Origin: CAIWHR01 sp963773195
GTDB lineage: Bacteria > Pseudomonadota > Gammaproteobacteria > Burkholderiales > Casimicrobiaceae
NCBI GenBank assembly: GCA_963773195.1
Contig: CAVZAE010000018.1
Span: 186,001 to 250,000, forward strand
DNA length: 64,000 nucleotides
Direction of reading: 5' to 3'
Position numbers and translations under genes: made by a program. Of the stretch, positions 26,713 through 37,301 are shown piece by piece. Position 1 is the first letter of the stretch, and the number at the start of each line of letters is the position of its first letter. Below the pieces are notes generated by a model. That model was not told the origin of the DNA, made no database searches, and saw only the letters and a list, made by a program, of their open reading frames with translations.

Positions 26713-27812
26713 CGCGATCCTGCGATCACCGTGGCGGCGCCTGGCACCGGGCGCAGCGACACATGGGCGCCATTCTCGACGATTTCGCCGGGCCCCGCGT
26801 TGTAGCGAACGACCTGCAGCGTCGCGTCGCCCGTCTTGACGAGATACTCGATCTTCTCACCGAGGTAGGCATGCGAGACGACGGTGCCCGCGAGCGGGCC
26901 CGCCGCCGCGTCGCGGTCGAGCGTGATCGCTTCCGGCCGCAGCAGGAGCGCGACGGCGTCGCCCGTCGCCAGGCTGTTCGAAGGCGGTCGGGCGCGCAAC
27001 ACGGCCCCGAGCGCTTCCACGGCGACCGCGTCGCGTTCGACGGCCACCACCCGCGCCGGCACCAGGTTCACGCGCCCCACGAACTGTGCGACGAACGGGG
27101 ATGACGGGCGGTCGTAGAGATCCTGCGCCGAGCCCTCTTGCACAACGCTGCCCTGGTTCATGACGGCGATGCGGTCGGACACCGCCATCGCCTCTTCCTG
27201 GTCGTGCGTGACATAGACCGTCGTGATCGCGAGACGCTGCTGCAGGTCGCGGATCTCCTGGCGCATCTGCACGCGAAGCTTGGCGTCGAGATTGGAAAGC
27301 GGCTCGTCGAACAGGAGCATGCGCGGCCGGATGACAATCGCGCGCGCGAGCGCGACGCGCTGCTGCTCGCCCCCCGAGAGCTGCCCCGGGAACTGCGGTT
27401 CGTAGCCCGCAAGGCCCACGAGCGAGAGCACCTCGGCTACCGCCTTCCCGATCGCCGTGCCGGCGTGCTTGCGCACTTCGAGACCGTAGGCGACGTTCTC
27501 GGCGACCGAAAGGTGAGGAAACAGCGCGTAGTTCTGGAAGACGAAGCCGATATTGCGGTGGTTGGCGGGCAGATCCGTCACGTCCTCCCCGCCGAAGAGG
27601 ATGCGGCCGCCGTCTGGGCGCTCGAAGCCCGCGATCATTCGCAGCGTTGTCGTCTTGCCGCAGCCCGACGGACCGAGCAGCGTCAGGAACTCGCCGGGCG
27701 CAACGTCGAGACGCACGTCGCGTGCAGCCCAGAGGTCGCCTTTGACGCGATGCGTATAGCGCTTCGAGACGCCGTCGACCTTGACGCCGAGCCTCCTGTC
27801 ATCCACGGTCAT
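26709..27812 (-). CDS. ABC transporter ATP-binding protein (iron/polyamine type)
   Basis: A 367-residue ATPase of the FbpC/PotA class. Visible motifs are Walker A GPSGCGKT (47-54), Q-loop QNYALFPHL, signature LSGGEQQR, Walker B LLFDEPLSNLD and the switch VTHDQEEA. A C-terminal TOBE-like domain starts near residue 285. It energises the permease encoded immediately upstream (four-base overlap) and the binding protein beyond it. Specificity is either ferric iron or another small cation or anion; the set of three genes alone does not decide. Confidence 0.92.
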   Translation of the reverse strand: MTVDDRRLGVKVDGVSKRYTHRVKGDLWAARDVRLDVAPGEFLTLLGPSGCGKTTTLRMIAGFERPDGGRILFGGEDVTDLPANHRNIGFVFQNYALFPHLSVAENVAYGLEVRKHAGTAIGKAVAEVLSLVGLAGYEPQFPGQLSGGEQQRVALARAIVIRPRMLLFDEPLSNLDAKLRVQMRQEIRDLQQRLAITTVYVTHDQEEAMAVSDRIAVMNQGSVVQEGSAQDLYDRPSSPFVAQFVGRVNLVPARVVAVERDAVAVEALGAVLRARPPSNSLATGDAVALLLRPEAITLDRDAAAGPLAGTVVSHAYLGEKIEYLVKTGDATLQVVRYNAGPGEIVENGAHVSLRPVPGAATVIAGSR

Positions 27813-29500
27813 CCTCCGAGCAGGCTCGTCATCGCCATCGCGCCACGGCTCCTGAACGCGCGCAGGAGCCGGCCGATCGCGGCGACGACAATGAACACGA
27901 CGACGACGACGAGCACCGAAAACGCAGCCGCCGGCCCGAGCGAAAGCTCGGTGATGTTCTCCAGGATCTTCACGGTGACGAGCGTCCAGCCGACGGACAC
28001 GAGGAAGATCGTTGCGCTGATCGCCGTCATCGACCGGATGAACACGATGCCGAGCCCCGCGAAGAACGCCGGGACGATGAGCGGCAAGGTCACCCGGCGA
28101 AACGTCATCCCGCTGCCGGCGCCCAGGCCCAGCGAGGCCTCTTCGAGGCTCCTGTCAATCTGCTGGAGGAGCGCGATCGTTGCGCGGATACCGGTCGGCC
28201 CGTAGCGGAACACGTAGCACGCAATGATGATGAGCGCGGTGCCGGTGAGCTCGATCGGGGGGTCATTGAACGCGACCAGGTAGGCGATGCCGACGATCGT
28301 GCCCGGCAGCGCGTAGTTGATCATCGAGACGACCTCCATCGTCCGCCGTCCGGCGAACTGCTTCTTCGCCACGAGGTAGCCCACGAGGATGCCGTAGAGG
28401 CCCCCGAGCGGCATCGCGAAGCCAGCGATGATCAGCGTGTCGCGGATCGCCTTCAGGCCGTCGGTGAAGATCACCCGGTAGTGCGCAAGCGTGAACGCGT
28501 GATTCGCGCCCAGCGCGACGACGAGCGACGCGTAGAGGAGCAGCGCGTAGAAGTAGGCGATGACCAGCGCGACGGCGAAGCAGGCCGCGACGAGCGCTAT
28601 GCGCGCGACCGGCGAGACGCTGTCGAACGGCGTCTGCCCCGCCCCCTTGCCCGTGATCGTCACGTAGTAGCGGCGCGACACCCAGTAGCGCTGCAGCACG
28701 AACACCGCGAGGGCCGGCACGAGCAGGACGAACGACAGCACGGCGCCGCCGCGGAGGTCGAACAGCCCGGTGATCTGCAGGAACGCCTGCGTCGGCAGCA
28801 CCGGGAACTGATTGCCAGCCAGGATCAGCGGCGTCGCGAAATCGGCGAGCGACGCGGCGAAGAGGAGCAGGAACGCGTTGGCGAGCCCCGGAATCGCGAG
28901 GGGCAGCGTGACCGTGCGGAACACGCGCCAGCGCGAGGCACCGAGCGAGAGCGCCATCCCCTCGATGTTGGAGTCGATGCCGGCCAGGATCGGCCGCAGT
29001 GTCAGGTAGGCGATCGGGAAGTAGGTGAGCACCTCCGAGAACGCGGTGCTCGTGAGCCCGTAGACCGTCACGCCCTTCATCCCCAGCAGTTCGTAGGTGA
29101 TGAGCCCCCGCGGACCGAACGAGAAGATCATCGCGATCGCCGTTGTGAACGGCGGCGAAACGAGCGGCAGGAGCACGCTCGCATCGATGGCGGCGAGCAG
29201 CGCCCTCGACAGCCGCGAGCGCGCGGCCGTGAACGCGAACAGGAATCCCAGCACCGTGCCGGCAAGCCCGACGATGGACGCGAGGAGGAGGCTGTTCCAG
29301 AACGCGCGGATCTGGTGTCGGTCGGTCAGGATCGCCGCGAGACCGGCCGTCGTAAGCGCACCGTGGTCGAACAGCACGCGCCCGAGCAGCATCGCGAGCG
29401 GGTAGACGACGAACAGCGCAAGCAGTGCCCACAGCACGAACGCGGTGCCGGCCACCGCCGGATCTGCGGAGGCACGCGCGGCGGCTGCCGCGCGGCTCAT
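27809..29500 (-). CDS. ABC transporter permease, fused two-domain (FbpB type)
   Basis: A 563-residue permease with two homologous halves of about six membrane segments each, as in FbpB-like ferric iron importers. The EAA-like cytoplasmic loops are visible in both halves: SNIEGMALSLGASRWRVFRTV-type sequence near residue 175 and RSLEEASLGLGAGSGMTFRRV-type sequence near residue 455. It works with the ATPase at 26709 and the periplasmic receptor at 29522. The start at 29500 gives a short Ala-rich cytoplasmic leader before the first membrane segment. Confidence 0.92.
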   Translation of the reverse strand: MSRAAAAARASADPAVAGTAFVLWALLALFVVYPLAMLLGRVLFDHGALTTAGLAAILTDRHQIRAFWNSLLLASIVGLAGTVLGFLFAFTAARSRLSRALLAAIDASVLLPLVSPPFTTAIAMIFSFGPRGLITYELLGMKGVTVYGLTSTAFSEVLTYFPIAYLTLRPILAGIDSNIEGMALSLGASRWRVFRTVTLPLAIPGLANAFLLLFAASLADFATPLILAGNQFPVLPTQAFLQITGLFDLRGGAVLSFVLLVPALAVFVLQRYWVSRRYYVTITGKGAGQTPFDSVSPVARIALVAACFAVALVIAYFYALLLYASLVVALGANHAFTLAHYRVIFTDGLKAIRDTLIIAGFAMPLGGLYGILVGYLVAKKQFAGRRTMEVVSMINYALPGTIVGIAYLVAFNDPPIELTGTALIIIACYVFRYGPTGIRATIALLQQIDRSLEEASLGLGAGSGMTFRRVTLPLIVPAFFAGLGIVFIRSMTAISATIFLVSVGWTLVTVKILENITELSLGPAAAFSVLVVVVVFIVVAAIGRLLRAFRSRGAMAMTSLLGG

Positions 29501-29521
29501 GAAGGGTCCTGCATCAGGCCG

Positions 29522-30550
29522 CTATGGGTTCAGGACCTCCGCCACCCAGCGGTCGACGACGCGCTTGCGATTCGCCCCCGCGTAGTCGGCGTCGATCGGG
29601 AAGAGTTTTGCATCCTTGAGCACGGCCGCGAGCGAGGGCTCGAGCGCGACGTCCGGATGCGCGGGCACGAAGTTGATCTTGTACTTCGCGAACAGGCCTT
29701 GCATCGCCGGTGAGCTTGCCCAGTCGATCAGCTTCTTCGCGGCCTCGGGATTCTTCGCACCCTTGATGAGCGCGATCGCCTCGGCCGCGGTGCCGATCCC
29801 TTCCTGCGGGAAGCTGATCGTCACGTCGTAGCCCTTGGCCTTGGTGTCGAGCGCATCGACGATGAAGAAGATGCCGCCGCCCGCCTGGCCCAGACCGACC
29901 GGCAGCGTACCGCCGCCGCCGCTTTTCGTGTAGAGCTGCACATTGGGCCGGAGCTTCTTCATGTAGTCGAACGCCTTGTTTTCGTCGCGGCCGTTCACTT
30001 CGATGATCGAGAAGATCCGCGTGACTGCGGTACCCGACGTGCGCGCGTCGGCCATCTGCAGCATGTTCTTGTACGGCGGCGCCAAAAGGTCGTTCCACGA
30101 CGCCGGGGCTTTGAGCCCGTTCTCCTTCAGGAACTTGTCGTTGGTCATGAACACGAGCGGGTCGTCGGCGATCGCAACCCACTGGCCGTCCGCCTGCTTG
30201 AAACGGGCCGGTAGCTTGGCGAAGGAGGGCGGCTTGTACGGCTCGAACACGCCCTCGGAGATGCCGGCTGCGAACGTCTCGACCGGGCCGCCGAACAGCA
30301 CGTCGACGCGCGGATTGTTCTTCTCGGCGATCACGCGAGCGAGCGCCTCGCCCGACGAGAAGCGGACGAAGTTGACCTTGATTCCGGTCGCCTTCTCGAA
30401 CTCCTCGAACATGGGTCGCGCCCAATTCTCGGGCCAGATCGAATAGACGTTGAGCGTCTCCGCGACGGCGGGAAACGCGCCCGCGAACACGGCGACGGCG
30501 AGTGCGACGGTGGCTAGGCGACTCCCTAGCCAGCGAGAGCGGGGTCTCAT
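29522..30550 (-). CDS. Periplasmic solute-binding protein (ferric iron/spermidine-like)
   Basis: A 342-residue extracellular binding protein. The signal peptide spans about residues 8-30 (VALAVAVFAGAFPAVAE). The mature protein has class II binding-protein features: LNVYSIWPENWARPMFEEFEKATG at the start, then PRVDVLFGG and the C-terminal NPEAAKKLIDWASSPAMQ motif common to ferric-iron and putrescine receptors. It is the first gene of the receptor-permease-ATPase set, 21 bases ahead of the permease. The ligand is not determined; Fe3+ is the commonest for this cassette. Confidence 0.9.
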   Translation of the reverse strand: MRPRSRWLGSRLATVALAVAVFAGAFPAVAETLNVYSIWPENWARPMFEEFEKATGIKVNFVRFSSGEALARVIAEKNNPRVDVLFGGPVETFAAGISEGVFEPYKPPSFAKLPARFKQADGQWVAIADDPLVFMTNDKFLKENGLKAPASWNDLLAPPYKNMLQMADARTSGTAVTRIFSIIEVNGRDENKAFDYMKKLRPNVQLYTKSGGGGTLPVGLGQAGGGIFFIVDALDTKAKGYDVTISFPQEGIGTAAEAIALIKGAKNPEAAKKLIDWASSPAMQGLFAKYKINFVPAHPDVALEPSLAAVLKDAKLFPIDADYAGANRKRVVDRWVAEVLNP

Positions 30551-30558
30551 CCTTCCTC

Positions 30559-31548
30559 CTACAATGGGGTGCTGTTCGTAATCGTCCCGGACGTCGGTCC
30601 GGCGACGTTGTCCTGGACCGTGTTGTTCTGGAGCGAGCGCAGGATGGCCGAGGTATCCTGCTCGAGGCCGAAGCTCGAGTTGCGGACGGACGTGGTGCCG
30701 GTGACCGACACGGTCGCGCCGACGCCGGAGGCCAACACTCCCGAGGCGCCGTTCGTCTCCGCAACCGACGAGCGCAGCGTCAACAGCGTTGTGCCGCCGG
30801 AGGTGGTGCCGGCAAAGCCTGCGTTCCCGTTGAGCGACGCGGTCGACGACTCCACGGTCACCAGCGCCGTGCGGCCAGATCCGCTGAACACCGAAAGGCC
30901 GTGGCCCGCATTGCTCACCATGACGCTGTCGCGGACGAGCGCGTGGACCGCGACGTTCGACGACGTGTTGATCAGTACGCCGACGCTCAGGTTGTTCTCG
31001 ACACGGACGCGGTCGAGCGTACCTTTGCCGGCCTCGGCAATGAGCCCGTAGCTGGCGTTCGAGGCGATCGTCGTGTCGGTCACGATCCACGTCGAATTGG
31101 GCGCTTGCAGGTAGACACCGTACAGGCCGAGCCCGGAGATGATGCAATGGTCGACCGCGAGCTTGGCGCCCTGCAGGAAGTGGATCCCGGTGTCGCCGCC
31201 CTGGCCGTTGATCGTGAGGCCGGAGAGGCGCACGCGAGTGCCGACACCGGAGACGGCAACGCCGTCGCCCGTGGAGACGGTGATGCCCGCGTAGACGCCG
31301 GGTGCCGCGATGATCGAAGCCGACTGCGTGATCGTGACGGGTCCGTAACCCGCGGAGTCGAGGACGATGATCTCGCCGCCGTCGTTCGTCTGCGCGACCG
31401 CCGCCGCGAACGCGCGGCACGGCTGTGCGAACGTGCAGGGGTTGATGTCGTCTCCGAACGAGGCGACGAAGGTGCGCTGGACCTGCGCAGTCGCAGCGAC
31501 CGGCCACGCGAACGCAAGCGCAGCGAGCGCGGCGAAGTAGCGTCTCAT
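30559..31548 (-). CDS. Exported right-handed beta-helix protein
   Basis: A 329-residue protein with a signal peptide (residues 1-22, cut near ATAQ). The mature part consists of irregular beta-helix coils with recurring patterns such as GIHFLQGAKLAVDHCIISGLG and GLIAEAGKGTLDRVRVENN. The N-terminal TFVASFGDD and EIIVLDSAGYGPVTI segments are nearly repeated in the partial protein at 63241, so the two are paralogues. Beta-helix folds bind or cleave polysaccharides, but no catalytic site is evident. A GGAGG-like sequence precedes the ATG. Confidence 0.82.
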   Translation of the reverse strand: MRRYFAALAALAFAWPVAATAQVQRTFVASFGDDINPCTFAQPCRAFAAAVAQTNDGGEIIVLDSAGYGPVTITQSASIIAAPGVYAGITVSTGDGVAVSGVGTRVRLSGLTINGQGGDTGIHFLQGAKLAVDHCIISGLGLYGVYLQAPNSTWIVTDTTIASNASYGLIAEAGKGTLDRVRVENNLSVGVLINTSSNVAVHALVRDSVMVSNAGHGLSVFSGSGRTALVTVESSTASLNGNAGFAGTTSGGTTLLTLRSSVAETNGASGVLASGVGATVSVTGTTSVRNSSFGLEQDTSAILRSLQNNTVQDNVAGPTSGTITNSTPL

Positions 31549-31657
31549 GAAGCCCTCCTTGGTGTTCGCCCGACGGCTTATCGCGCCGTGGGTGGCGGCC
31601 CCATTCTGCGCCGAACCGGCCGCTCCCGGTATCGTTGCCCGGTGCGATGGACGCGCG

Positions 31658-32017
31658 CTAGTCGTCCGGATGCAACACAATCGGCTGGCCGTGCGGCGTT
31701 CGGCGTGCCGCGGCGTGCCACGCGCGCTGGCGATCCTCGAGGCTGTGGGGTTCGAGCAGGCGCTTGGCGGCGACGATCCGCTCGAGCGCGGCAAGCCAGT
31801 GCTCGTAGTACCGCGCGCCGGCGTCGGATTCGCCCCGCAGCCTCGCCTCGCCGATCACCACGGCCAGCGTCGAGGTCCACTCCTTCCAAGTGAATGCGCC
31901 GCGCTCATGCAGTGCCACCGCGAGTGCAAAAGCCTGGGCTTCCCACGGCGCGCCGAACACGGGCTCTCCGGCGTCACGCGGCGCCCCGGCATCGGCAGCG
32001 AGTTCGGCATGCTCCAC
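31658..32017 (-). CDS. Nitrile hydratase accessory protein (activator)
   Basis: A 119-residue protein of the nitrile hydratase activator family, related in fold to the beta subunit N-terminus. Typical features are PWEAQAFALAVALHERGAFTW, YYEHWLAALERIVAAK and the closing ATPHGQPI-like RTPHGQPI. In cobalt enzymes this protein carries the alpha subunit and delivers the metal by subunit swapping. The GTG start shares one base with the beta-subunit stop (TAGTG). It closes the alpha-beta-activator operon. Confidence 0.9.
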   Translation of the reverse strand: MEHAELAADAGAPRDAGEPVFGAPWEAQAFALAVALHERGAFTWKEWTSTLAVVIGEARLRGESDAGARYYEHWLAALERIVAAKRLLEPHSLEDRQRAWHAAARRTPHGQPIVLHPDD

Positions 32018-32677
32018 TACGACAGCGATTCGAGATAGGGTTCGAAGCAGTCGACATGCACGGCGGCGGCCGTCGTGTCGGTGCCCCAGAGGTCGCGCGC
32101 GGCGAAGCGGACCGTATAAAGCCACTGCGGCGATTCGCCTTCGCCGCGCGCGTTGCCGTCGGGGTAGACGTGCGCCCCGTGCATCGCGACGATCGTGCCC
32201 GGCTTGCCGCGGCAGTAGCGCGGCAGGCGGGTGTGCCGCGCGGGATGGACGTTGCGCGTGCGTACGGCGTCGCCCGGCGCGAAACGTGGGGCACTGGCGG
32301 CGGTGCGCTCCGTGGACGCGCCGCGGGCGAGCGTCGCCGCGACATTGCCAGCCTGGAGCCGTTGCGCAATGGGCCGCGGGGCGATCGCCATCCGTCCGGT
32401 CGCCGTCTCTTCGGCGGTCACGAGCCCGCGCTCGGTCATGAGCGCGACCGAGACCTTCGAGCCAGATCTCGTAGTGCGTGCTCGCGAGATAGCGTGCCGG
32501 CGAAAGGCTCTCGCGCGCGTGACGCGACTGGTCGAGGTTCCATGCTCCCGACGCGCCCATCGCGAGCGTCAGCGCGAACGCGCGGCGCTCCCATCCGTGA
32601 TGGAACCGCGGTTCGTCCAGTTCCGGCACGACCGCGCCGAACCCCTGCATGCCGCCCATGTCGTGCACGCCATTCAT
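32017..32677 (-). CDS. nthB: Nitrile hydratase beta subunit, frameshifted
   Basis: Structural partner of the alpha subunit in the hydration of nitriles to amides. The N-terminus MNGVHDMGGMQGFG is diagnostic. Residues up to STHYEIWLEGL are in one frame, and from VALMTERGLVTAEE to the C-terminal FEPYLESL in the +1 frame. The shift lies near 32450, probably an extra G in a GG pair. The span is 661 bases, 220 codons plus one, normal for the family. The second half keeps the PRFAPGDAVR and HTRLPRYCRGKPG motifs of the SH3-like domain. The ATG overlaps the alpha stop. Confidence 0.9.
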
Positions 32678-33318
32678 GCCGTAACGACCGGGCGTTGCGT
32701 CGGAGTGGCGGGAAGGCCCGTGCCGATCATCGAGTCGCGCGTGACGAGCGTCGCGAGCTCCGTCTCGGTCCAGCCGTCGGTCCCTGGCGGACGCACGGGC
32801 AGCACGAGATAGCGCACTTCCGCAGTCGAATCCCAGACGCGAATCTCGACCTCATCCGGTAGGCGGACACCGAAATCATCGAGCACGCCGCGTGGATCGA
32901 TGACCGCCCGCGAGCGATACGGCGCGGACTTGTACCAGACGGGCGGCAGCCCGAGGATTGGCCACGGATAGCACGAACAGAGCGTGCAGACGACGAGGTT
33001 GTGCACGCCGTCGCCGTTCGCGAGCGCGACCATGTGCTCGCCCTGCCGTCCCGTGTAGCCGAGCGAGGCGATCGCCGCGGTCGCGTCGGCGAGGAGCCAG
33101 TCGCGGTATTCCGGTTCCGCCCAGGCCTTCGCGACCACGCGGGCGCCGTTGTGCGGACCTACCTTCGTCTCGTAGGTTTCGATCAATACGTCGAGCGCCG
33201 CCGGATCGACGTAGCCTTTTTCGACGAGCAGCGATTCGAGCGCGCGCACTCTGACGTCGAGCGCCGAGAGTGCGGACCCGGCGTGTCCGTGATCGTGGTC
33301 ATCGCGATCGTGCGGCAT
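32674..33318 (-). CDS. nthA: Nitrile hydratase alpha subunit, cobalt type
   Basis: A 214-residue catalytic subunit. The metal claw VCTLCSCYPW (Cys111, Cys114, Ser115, Cys116) has Thr after the first Cys, the mark of cobalt rather than iron enzymes (CSLCSC). The cysteines are normally oxidised to sulfinate/sulfenate. The N-terminus is rich in His and Asp (HDRDDHDHGH), which could bind cobalt. The gene begins six bases after the VWA-protein stop and overlaps nthB by four bases. Thiocyanate hydrolase gamma subunit uses the same motif, but the alpha-beta-activator arrangement favours nitrile hydratase. Confidence 0.93.
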   Translation of the reverse strand: MPHDRDDHDHGHAGSALSALDVRVRALESLLVEKGYVDPAALDVLIETYETKVGPHNGARVVAKAWAEPEYRDWLLADATAAIASLGYTGRQGEHMVALANGDGVHNLVVCTLCSCYPWPILGLPPVWYKSAPYRSRAVIDPRGVLDDFGVRLPDEVEIRVWDSTAEVRYLVLPVRPPGTDGWTETELATLVTRDSMIGTGLPATPTQRPVVTA

Positions 33319-33324
33319 GTGCCG

Positions 33325-34378
33325 TCACAGGATCCGGTTGAACCAGAGCAGCGATAGTGTCGCCGCCACCACCGCGAGCGCCGCGGCCGCGGCGGCGAAG
33401 AGCGCGGTGACCTCGGTTTCCTTCTGCTCGAAGAACAGCTTCGTGTTCAGGTTCTTGTAGATCTTCTGCAGGTCGGCGGCAGTGCCCGCGTAGAAGTACT
33501 CGGAGCGCGTGATGTTGGCGATCGACTTCAGCGCCTCCTCGTCGAGGCGCACGCGCATCGACCAGCCTTCGACGTTGATCACCTCGCCGGCGGTCGTGCC
33601 GATGCCGACCGTGTACACCCGCACGCCGCGGTCGGCGGCCATTCGCGCCGCCTCGAGCGGGTCGGGTCCGGTGGTCGTCTGGCCGTCGGTGAGCAGGATG
33701 ATCGCGGCCGACGTGTACGATCCCGGCGGGACCGGCTTGGCGATGTCCTTGGTGCCGGCGCCGGCCGGATCGCGCGCGGCTTCCTTGGCCGCGGCCTTCT
33801 GCGCCTCGCGCCGCGGATTCCACGAACGCAGGTCGAACTCGGCGTCCGGAAAAATCGTCTTCAGGGAGACCAGGATGCCGCTCCCGATGGCCGTGCCGCG
33901 CTGCAGCTGGAACCGGTCGATCGCGCCCAGAATGTCCTCGCGGCTGTGTGTGGGCGCCTGGACGACCGACGCCGTCGCCGCGAAGGACACGACGCCGATC
34001 CGCGTGGTCCGCGGCTGATCGGCGACGAACGCGCGTGCAGCCTCCTGCGCGGCCACGAGCCGGCTCGGTTTGACATCGGTGGCGCGCATGCTCCCCGATA
34101 CGTCCATCGCGAGTATCACGGTTTCGTGCGCGGAGGGGAGCGTGACAACGGCCTGGGGGCGCGCGATCGCGATCAGCATCAGCGTGAGCGCAATCAGGAA
34201 CAGAAGCGGCGGCAGATGCCGGCGCACGCGTCCGGAAGGCGCCCGCCGCGGCCACCAGCGTGAGGCTCGCGTAGCGCAGCGCCGCCTTGCGCTTGCGGCG
34301 CAGGAGCAAGACATAGAGCGCCACGAGCACCGGCACCGCGAGCAGGAACCACAGGAGCTCCGGCCAGACGAACGTCAT
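33325..34378 (-). CDS. BatA-like membrane VWA-domain protein, frameshifted
   Basis: A membrane-anchored von Willebrand A protein of about 350 residues. The N-terminus (FVWPELLWFLLAVPVLVALYVLLLRRKRKAALRYA is the first segment in outline) is in one frame; near 34238 the frame shifts +1 and continues with RRHLPPLLFLIAL, the MIDAS motif DVSGSM, the LLTDGQTTTGPDP site and a C-terminal membrane helix. Span 1,054 bases is 351 codons plus one. It lies between DUF58 (13 bases upstream) and nthA (6 bases downstream). VWA proteins act with MoxR ATPases in protein maturation or envelope stress. Confidence 0.88.
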
Positions 34379-35304
34379 CGCTCGAGTCCGCTCATCCGTG
34401 GACGCCGAGGTGGCGTGGCAGCCCGCCGCCCGCGGCGAGCTGGCTCCGGCGCTTGCGCAGGTCAGCGAAGCGCAGGATCGCGTCGACCAGGTCGTCGCCG
34501 GTCGCGAGCTCGAGCGCGTCCACCGCCGCCGTCTGGAACGAGCGCCTGAGCTCCGCCTCGCGCTCCCGTGCCTTCGCGGCGAAGCGGCGGCGGAAGGCGC
34601 GATCGTGGGTGTCGACGAACAGCTGCTCGCCGGTCTCGGCGTCCTGCACGACGAGCAGACCCAGGTCGGGAAGCTCCATCTCGAGCGGGTCGTAGAGGCG
34701 CACCGCGACGACATCGTGACGCTGGGCGAGATGCGCGAGCGGCTCGGCCCAGCCCGGCGTGCTGATGAAATCCGACACGACGAAGACGAGCGAACGGCGC
34801 GGGGCCACGCGCCACGCCGTTTGCAGGAGCTCGGTCAGGTTCGTCGTCGCGGCGCGGTCCCGCGGCGGCCGCGTGTTCATCTTGTGCAACAGATGGAGTA
34901 CCTGCCGCCGTCCGCCGCGCGCAGGGATCACCGTGTCCACGTGATCGCCGTAGAACAGCGCGCCGACGCGGTTGCCGTGCGCTGTCAGGATTCGTGCGAG
35001 CACCGCGACGAACTCCGTCGCGACGGCGCGCTTCTCGATCTTCTGCGAGCCGAACGCGACCGAGGGCGAGAGGTCGAGCAGGAACCACGCGGCGACCTCT
35101 CGCTCCTCGTTGTACTCGCGGACGTACGGCGTCTGCAGCCGCGCCGTCACGTTCCAGTCGATATGGCGAACGTCGTCGTGGTAGACGTACTCGCGCAAAT
35201 CGGCCAGGTCCAGGCCGTGGCCGCGAAACAGCGTCCGGTAGTCGCCGTGGAGGATGCCGTCGAGACGGCGGATCACCGTCCACTCGAGGCGGCGCAGGAG
35301 CGCG

Positions 35305-36327
<1,023 letters not shown>

Positions 36328-36344
36328 GGGAGGGAGTCTCCTTC

Positions 36345-36378
36345 GGTAGTGCCGCTAGAACGGTGGTGCCGCTAGAAC
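36345..36378. repeat. 17-base tandem duplication at the protease stop
   Basis: Two consecutive 17-base copies (36345-36361 and 36362-36378) differ at one position and share GTGCCGCTAGAAC. The second copy contains the stop codon of the serine protease, so the duplication lies at the gene's end and does not alter the protein. A recent local slippage is the simplest reading. Confidence 0.8.
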
Positions 36379-37277
36379 GGCGAGACGCCGATCGCGGCCG
36401 CGGCGTTCTCGATCGGGACGGCGAAGCCGATGCCGATGAACACGCGCTGGTCGGTCGGATTCAGGATGGCGGTGACGATGCCGACGACCTCGCCGTCGGC
36501 GGTGACGAGTGGACCTCCCGAATTGCCGGGATTGACCGCTGCATCGAACTGGATCAGGTTCGTGAGCACGCGTTCGCCCTTGGGCGAGCGGTATTCGCGC
36601 GTGAGGCCGGAGACGACGCCTGCAGACACCGACGGCCCGATGCCGAACGGATAGCCGACGGCGATCACGTCGTCGCCGGGTGCCAGATCGCCCGTGGAGC
36701 GAAGCGTCGCGGCGGGCAGGTCGTCCGGGATCTTGGCGGCCTTGAGCACCGCAAGATCGTGCTCGGGCCGCACGCCGATGACCGTGGCCTCCGACTCGAA
36801 GCCGTCGTGGAAGCGCACTTCGACGCGGTCGGCCCCGGCGATGACGTGCAGGTTCGTAAGGATGATCCCCGAGTCGACGATAACCACGCCCGTGCCGATG
36901 CCCTCGACCATGTGGCCGTCCTTCTCCTCCTCTCGGCCCAGGCCGCGCACCCGTACCACCGATTCACGCACCGCCTCGTAGGCCTTCGCGGCCTTCGCGG
37001 GCAGCGACTGCGTCTCGAGCGTGTGCAGCACCGCCGCGTCGATATCGTCCTGGGTCAGCGCGCGGGGCGCCGGATGCAGTGTGGAATACAGGAGCACCGC
37101 GCCGAGCGAGCAGACGGCAGCGGTCGCGACCAGCGCGAGAGGCCAGCGCCGCGCCGCGAGCGCCCGCCACCACCGGTGTTTCACGGGGGGCTCCGGGGGC
37201 GGCGCTGGAGCCGGGACCGGCGCTGCGGCCCGCGGCACCTGGCGCGGCGAACGGCTGTAGAGAGCGGTCTTGCGCAT
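36372..37277 (-). CDS. Membrane-anchored trypsin-like serine protease
   Basis: A 301-residue DegP/HtrA-like protease. A proline-rich cytoplasmic tail (residues 14-32) is followed by a transmembrane segment at 46-64 and a periplasmic protease domain. The catalytic triad is His144 (TNLHVIAG), Asp174 (EHDLAVL) and Ser253 (NPGNSGGPL). The protein ends soon after the protease domain, so the PDZ domains of DegP are missing. It probably degrades or processes envelope proteins. It lies upstream of moxR on the same strand, with 44 bases between. Confidence 0.88.
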   Translation of the reverse strand: MRKTALYSRSPRQVPRAAAPVPAPAPPPEPPVKHRWWRALAARRWPLALVATAAVCSLGAVLLYSTLHPAPRALTQDDIDAAVLHTLETQSLPAKAAKAYEAVRESVVRVRGLGREEEKDGHMVEGIGTGVVIVDSGIILTNLHVIAGADRVEVRFHDGFESEATVIGVRPEHDLAVLKAAKIPDDLPAATLRSTGDLAPGDDVIAVGYPFGIGPSVSAGVVSGLTREYRSPKGERVLTNLIQFDAAVNPGNSGGPLVTADGEVVGIVTAILNPTDQRVFIGIGFAVPIENAAAAIGVSPF

Positions 37278-37301
37278 CGACGGTCGTTCCAGTGTTCAGT
37301 G

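Noticed and set aside
32674..33318. Thiocyanate hydrolase gamma subunit
   Set aside because: The claw motif is shared, but the alpha-beta-activator gene order and subunit lengths fit nitrile hydratase.
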